From the NCBI GenBank assembly GCA_013396995.1, contig VWZP01008598.1, positions 587,382-651,381 on the forward strand: a DNA stretch of 64,000 nt, written 5' to 3'. Made by a program: the position numbers and the translations under genes. The notes under the pieces are model-generated. The model saw only the letters and a list, made by a program, of their open reading frames with translations. It was not told the origin of the DNA and made no database searches. The DNA comes from Dicaeum eximium. Its lineage: Eukaryota > Chordata > Aves > Passeriformes > Dicaeidae. This document shows, piece after piece, positions 61,131-64,000 of the stretch (positions within the stretch are counted from its first letter, which is position 1; every line of letters starts with the position of its first letter).

Positions 61131-61149
61131 TCCTTTTTTACTTCCTTAG
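61131..61149 (+). promoter_or_regulatory. AOAH: Pyrimidine tract with CTTAG: splice acceptor or ETS/PU.1-type element
   Basis: TTCCTTTTTTACTTCCTTAG directly precedes GATGAAG. As RNA it is a very good 3' splice site, which would put the AOAH start codon at the second base of an exon and imply an upstream non-coding exon. On the opposite strand it reads AAGGAAGTAAAAAAGGAA, with GGAA cores bound by ETS factors such as PU.1, and AOAH is a myeloid gene. The sequence alone does not decide. Confidence 0.5.
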
Positions 61150-61150
61150 G

Positions 61151-61304
61151 ATGAAGGACTCTAGGCAAACATTCCTTAATTTATTCTGCATCCTCTGGCT
61201 CTTACTGCTGCTGAAGTCTGCCTCTTCCTCCCCCGTACCCCGTGGAAAAGACCCAGGACGCCCTTCGCTCCCCTTTGGGCTGTACAAAGGACACACCTGT
61301 GTTG
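61151..61304 (+). CDS. AOAH: AOAH first coding exon: signal peptide, propeptide, saposin-B start
   Basis: The frame starts MKDSRQTFLNLFCILWLLLL and ends RPSLPFGLYKGHTCVG, with the last codon split one base before a GTATGT donor at 61305. Residues 8-21 are a hydrophobic signal-peptide core with cleavage likely around residues 24-27. A short basic-containing propeptide follows. 'RPSL....GHTCVG' matches the start of the AOAH small subunit, where Cys50 would be the first saposin-B cysteine. AOAH is a secreted or lysosomal lipase of macrophages and dendritic cells that removes secondary acyl chains from lipid A, detoxifying lipopolysaccharide. The catalytic GDSL-type large subunit lies beyond the window. 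Location just after ELMO1 on the same strand matches the mammalian gene order and strengthens the call. -3 A in the genomic start context is favourable. Confidence 0.85.
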
Positions 61305-62168
61305 GTATGTATCCAGGTTTTGTTTGCCTGCTGGACTAGCTCATTCCTTACTTCACTGGTAAGCTGAGAGTTGCTATTCACATCATAAATCGCTCCTTTA
61401 TCTATTTCAACAGCTGTACTGCAAAATACTTGTAGTCTTTGCTGAAACAGTCACTGAAGATTTTGCAAGGCCATCATGGGATCTGGAATTATTTTATGAT
61501 TTTGTTTTTGACTGGCTGCTTCCCAAAGTTCATGTTTTTGCTCTGGAGGGGAATGGCATCTGAAAAGTTGGCTTTAAGGTCTGTAGGTCTGGGATCTGGA
61601 AATAGGATGTTATGAGGTCCTAGTGTTTCTTAGGGTTCACAGTGCATTTTGCTTAACTGGCAGGAAGGCACAGGTCCTTTCTGACTTGCTCAGGGTCTCC
61701 TCATTGATTTCAATTAGTGGAAAACTATTCTTAAGAGTTGTTGGTCCATACTTGGGCCAGAGGTCTTTGTGGTCTGGATGGTTGCCTCTGGATAGCTGGG
61801 TTGGTTCCTCACATTCCCCTTCCTTTTGGTGTGCACATGTGTCTCCATGACCCATACTGAACTGGGGCAAGTTGGCAACCCCCTTCTCACGTGACTTCAG
61901 TGACTGTGGTGACTGTGGTGATCCCCACACTAGGTATCCCAGTACCTATATCTGGGGGTAGGTATCCTATGGTCTCAGCTGGCTAAATGATTCCCAGAGC
62001 AAGACTGGTAACACAGGAGCCAATGTAAACTGGAGGTGTATCTCTGCACCAGAAATGCCCTTGGCATGGCACTCTGTAACACCTAGGAAGATGTGGTAGC
62101 TTGTATTTTTCATGTGTGCAAATAAATGTCTTACACATTACAATCAAATGCTGTACCTTGTCATCAGC

Positions 62169-62220
62169 AGGACTTGTTGATCTTACAGGCCTTTTTCAGC
62201 CTAAAAATTTCTATGACTCT
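62169..62220 (+). mobile_element. CR1 LINE 3'-end stub, forward strand
   Basis: AGGACTTGTTGATCTTACAG, then GCCTTTTTCAGCCTAAAAAT and TTCTATGACTCT correspond to the last 50 or so bases of CR1. It is a very short, diverged copy. Confidence 0.65.
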
Positions 62221-63388
62221 TTTAGCTTCCCAAGGCAACTTTCTGTTCGAAACATAAACCCTGTCACAGCTCTCCATCTTTCAGAAGGAAATCATTCTTT
62301 CCACTGTGGCTTGGGGAATACAGTTAGAAATAATAATCCTAAACTTGATAAAAGCAGATTTTTGCTTCACTTCTGAGCCACCCACAGTACCCCCGACAGT
62401 TTTGGTGGGGCAGAGTGGTGAGGGGGTTCAGCCACCAGCCAGAACATGAGAACAAGAGGTGAAAAGCAGAAATAGCTGTGAGGGGCTGTCCTTGCTTGGG
62501 CTGGGGGCCAGGCAAGTGATGACCAAGCAGCTGCCAGAGCTAGGGGGAAGTGATGTTGTTTAGTGGTGAGATCTTAAGGCAGCTACAGTTTTGATGGCAC
62601 AGGAAAGGCAGTGATCATGCTCATCTGTGGGGTTTTTACACTGGTGGTTTTCAGATGTCATGTTGTGAGCATTGTCTGCCATTGCCTGCCATTTTCTTTC
62701 CATCCTGTTGACTCAGAAAAGTTCTAAATTCCACACATTGCATTGAAGTTGTCTTGTGCAAGATAACTTGTCTTTTTTTCCCCTCCTAAAGGGATGAGAG
62801 TTGTGCTAGCCCCATTGCTAGAACCCCTGAGCATATCTTTGTTCAGGGAGGAGAGGTGAAAAGCACTGCTTCCCACACCAGTTTCTCTTTCTGAAGTGTC
62901 CTTTCAGCTAAAAACATCCTTGTGAGCTCAACTCAGGACCCAAATAGACTGTGCCCACTCTGTAAACCACAAGACAAAAATGAAGTGTGGCTAGTGCTAA
63001 AAGGGCATGAGCCAGCCTGGCAGGGAGGGCTGGTGGCTGCTAGCCCAGATGGCTGCCTCTGGGCTTTCACTGATTAGCTGTTCATTCGACTAACTCTTGA
63101 AAATGCTGTGTCCCTTCCTTTTCTCAAGCAGAAAGGGAAAGTGCAGAGGAATTGATGGTTGCATTTGCCATGGCTTGGAGCAGGGGTAACATCTGCTCTT
63201 GTACCTGATTCAGTGATCAGCCCTCTTAGGAGCAGATAGTAAGGCAGGATCAGCTTATGATTTCCTTCCAAAAACTCGACCCCAGATACTTAGTTGGCTT
63301 AGTTTGCCGTCTGGGAAAGTAATGACAAAGAGACATGAGTACTTCTGCTGTGTCTTCTTGGCCTTATAGATCAAGGCCAAGATGATTT

Positions 63389-63630
63389 CGTAGAATCAGA
63401 GAGAACTGTAGAATAGTGTGGGTTGGAGGGCACCTTAAAGATCCTGTAGTTCAATCCCCTCTGGCATGGGCAGGGAAGCTTCCACTTGATCACCTTGCTC
63501 AGAGTCCCATCCAACCTGGCCTTGAATAGCAGCAGGGATGGGGCATCCACAGCTTCTCTGGGCAGCCTATTCCAGTGCCTTCTCACTGTCACCATGAAGA
63601 ATTTCTTCCTTAAATCTTATCTAATTTTTA
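63389..63630 (-). mobile_element. CR1 LINE fragment, 3' end, reverse strand
   Basis: Starts with the reversed tail (CGTAGAATCAGAG, then GTGTGGGTTGGAGGGCACCT) and continues through CCATCCAACCTGGCCTTGAA and AGAATTTCTTCCTTAAATCT. Minus-strand translation keeps the CR1 ORF2 C-terminal signature 'HWNRLPREAVDAPSLLLFKA', better preserved than in the other copies. It is 5'-truncated. Confidence 0.92.
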
Positions 63631-64000
63631 ATGTGAGAAATTCCTATTGCTAAATGCATAGGACATTTCCTTGAAGAAATGTTTGGGGTTTTTTTGCAAG
63701 TTTAAATATGTGGTCAGGTTTCTAATCTTTCAAAGTTATCTGCCTCACTTTTCTGAGGGAAATGAGGTGGCTGCACATTGAATTTTTGATCTCTCATGTG
63801 TACCAGCTGCTTGATTGAGATTGCTATGTTAGTAGCCAAAGCCAGTCAGAAAGTGAATGTTCTTTCAGTAACAAAACCAAGAAAATATTTCCCATTAAGC
63901 CTTTCAACTGAGAGTATCACAGTTGTTGAAGAAGTATGTGGAAATTATACGACAGGAAAGCAAAGTGCAGCTCTGGTACCTCTGTTAAATGTGATACAGC

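Larger units (their letters stand above)
55606..61149. other. Intergenic DNA and upstream flank of AOAH
   Basis: No protein gene was recognised. It contains A17 (59310-59326) and T15 (59508-59522) runs. It also holds a well-formed donor-like GTGAGT at 57988, an ETS-like AGGAAGT core at 59637-59643, a G-quadruplex motif (60892-60923) and a 9-bp hairpin (61073-61098). The final kilobase is GC-richer with modest CpG content and probably includes the AOAH promoter. No transcription start can be fixed by eye. Confidence 0.55.
61305..64000 (+). other. AOAH: AOAH intron 1 (5' part)
   Basis: Begins GTATGT. No segment to the window end reads as the expected continuation of the saposin-B domain with flanking splice sites, so exon 2 is taken to lie beyond 64,000. 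It contains two CR1 pieces (62169-62220 plus strand and 63389-63630 minus strand). Confidence 0.75.

Noticed and set aside
62791..62860. Possible AOAH exon 2 after a CCTAAAG acceptor-like site (reads ...VVLAPLLEPL...).
   Set aside because: It does not match the expected continuation after the first saposin cysteine and has no cysteine pattern or suitable donor.

Overview
The window is vertebrate nuclear DNA, almost certainly from a bird. It is AT-rich, poor in genes, and has long introns with GT-AG boundaries. Its recognisable interspersed repeats are CR1 LINE fragments and a retroviral LTR remnant whose primer-binding site resembles that of avian tRNA-Trp-primed retroviruses. I cannot fix the species; a neognath bird is likely.

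Positions 1 to about 39,080 hold the 3' part of ELMO1 (engulfment and cell motility 1) on the + strand. Six coding exons (10328-10491, 16153-16265, 24405-24512, 28041-28123, 33186-33263, 37747-37947) join in phase into 248 codons. By length and by the positions of Tyr511, Trp665, the PxxP segment and Tyr720, they correspond to residues 480-727 of the 727-residue vertebrate protein. They encode the end of the ELMO domain, the helix before the PH domain, the split PH domain and the DOCK-binding proline-rich tail. A 3' UTR of about 1.1 kb follows, with an AATAAA signal at 39054. The first 10.3 kb is the intron upstream of the first exon seen.

Positions 39,080-61,149 are intergenic and without recognisable genes. 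They contain two CR1 fragments, a tandem pair of degenerate LTRs with a tRNA-Trp-type primer-binding site near 47.3-48.1 kb, and a weaker LTR candidate in reverse orientation near 51.5-52.1 kb. The last kilobase before 61,150 is GC-richer and carries a G-quadruplex motif.

Positions 61,150-61,304 hold the first coding exon of AOAH (acyloxyacyl hydrolase), also on the + strand: a signal peptide and the start of the saposin-B domain. The rest, to 64,000, is AOAH intron 1 with two CR1 pieces. The order ELMO1 then AOAH on one strand matches the arrangement known in mammals. Both genes serve phagocytes: ELMO1 with DOCK proteins activates Rac in engulfment and migration, and AOAH deacylates bacterial lipopolysaccharide. 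They do not form an operon.

I found no tRNA, rRNA, CRISPR array or previously undescribed gene system. The most interesting non-genic structures are the LTR tandem, a perfect 16-bp inverted repeat in the first intron, and the ambiguous AOAH start region.
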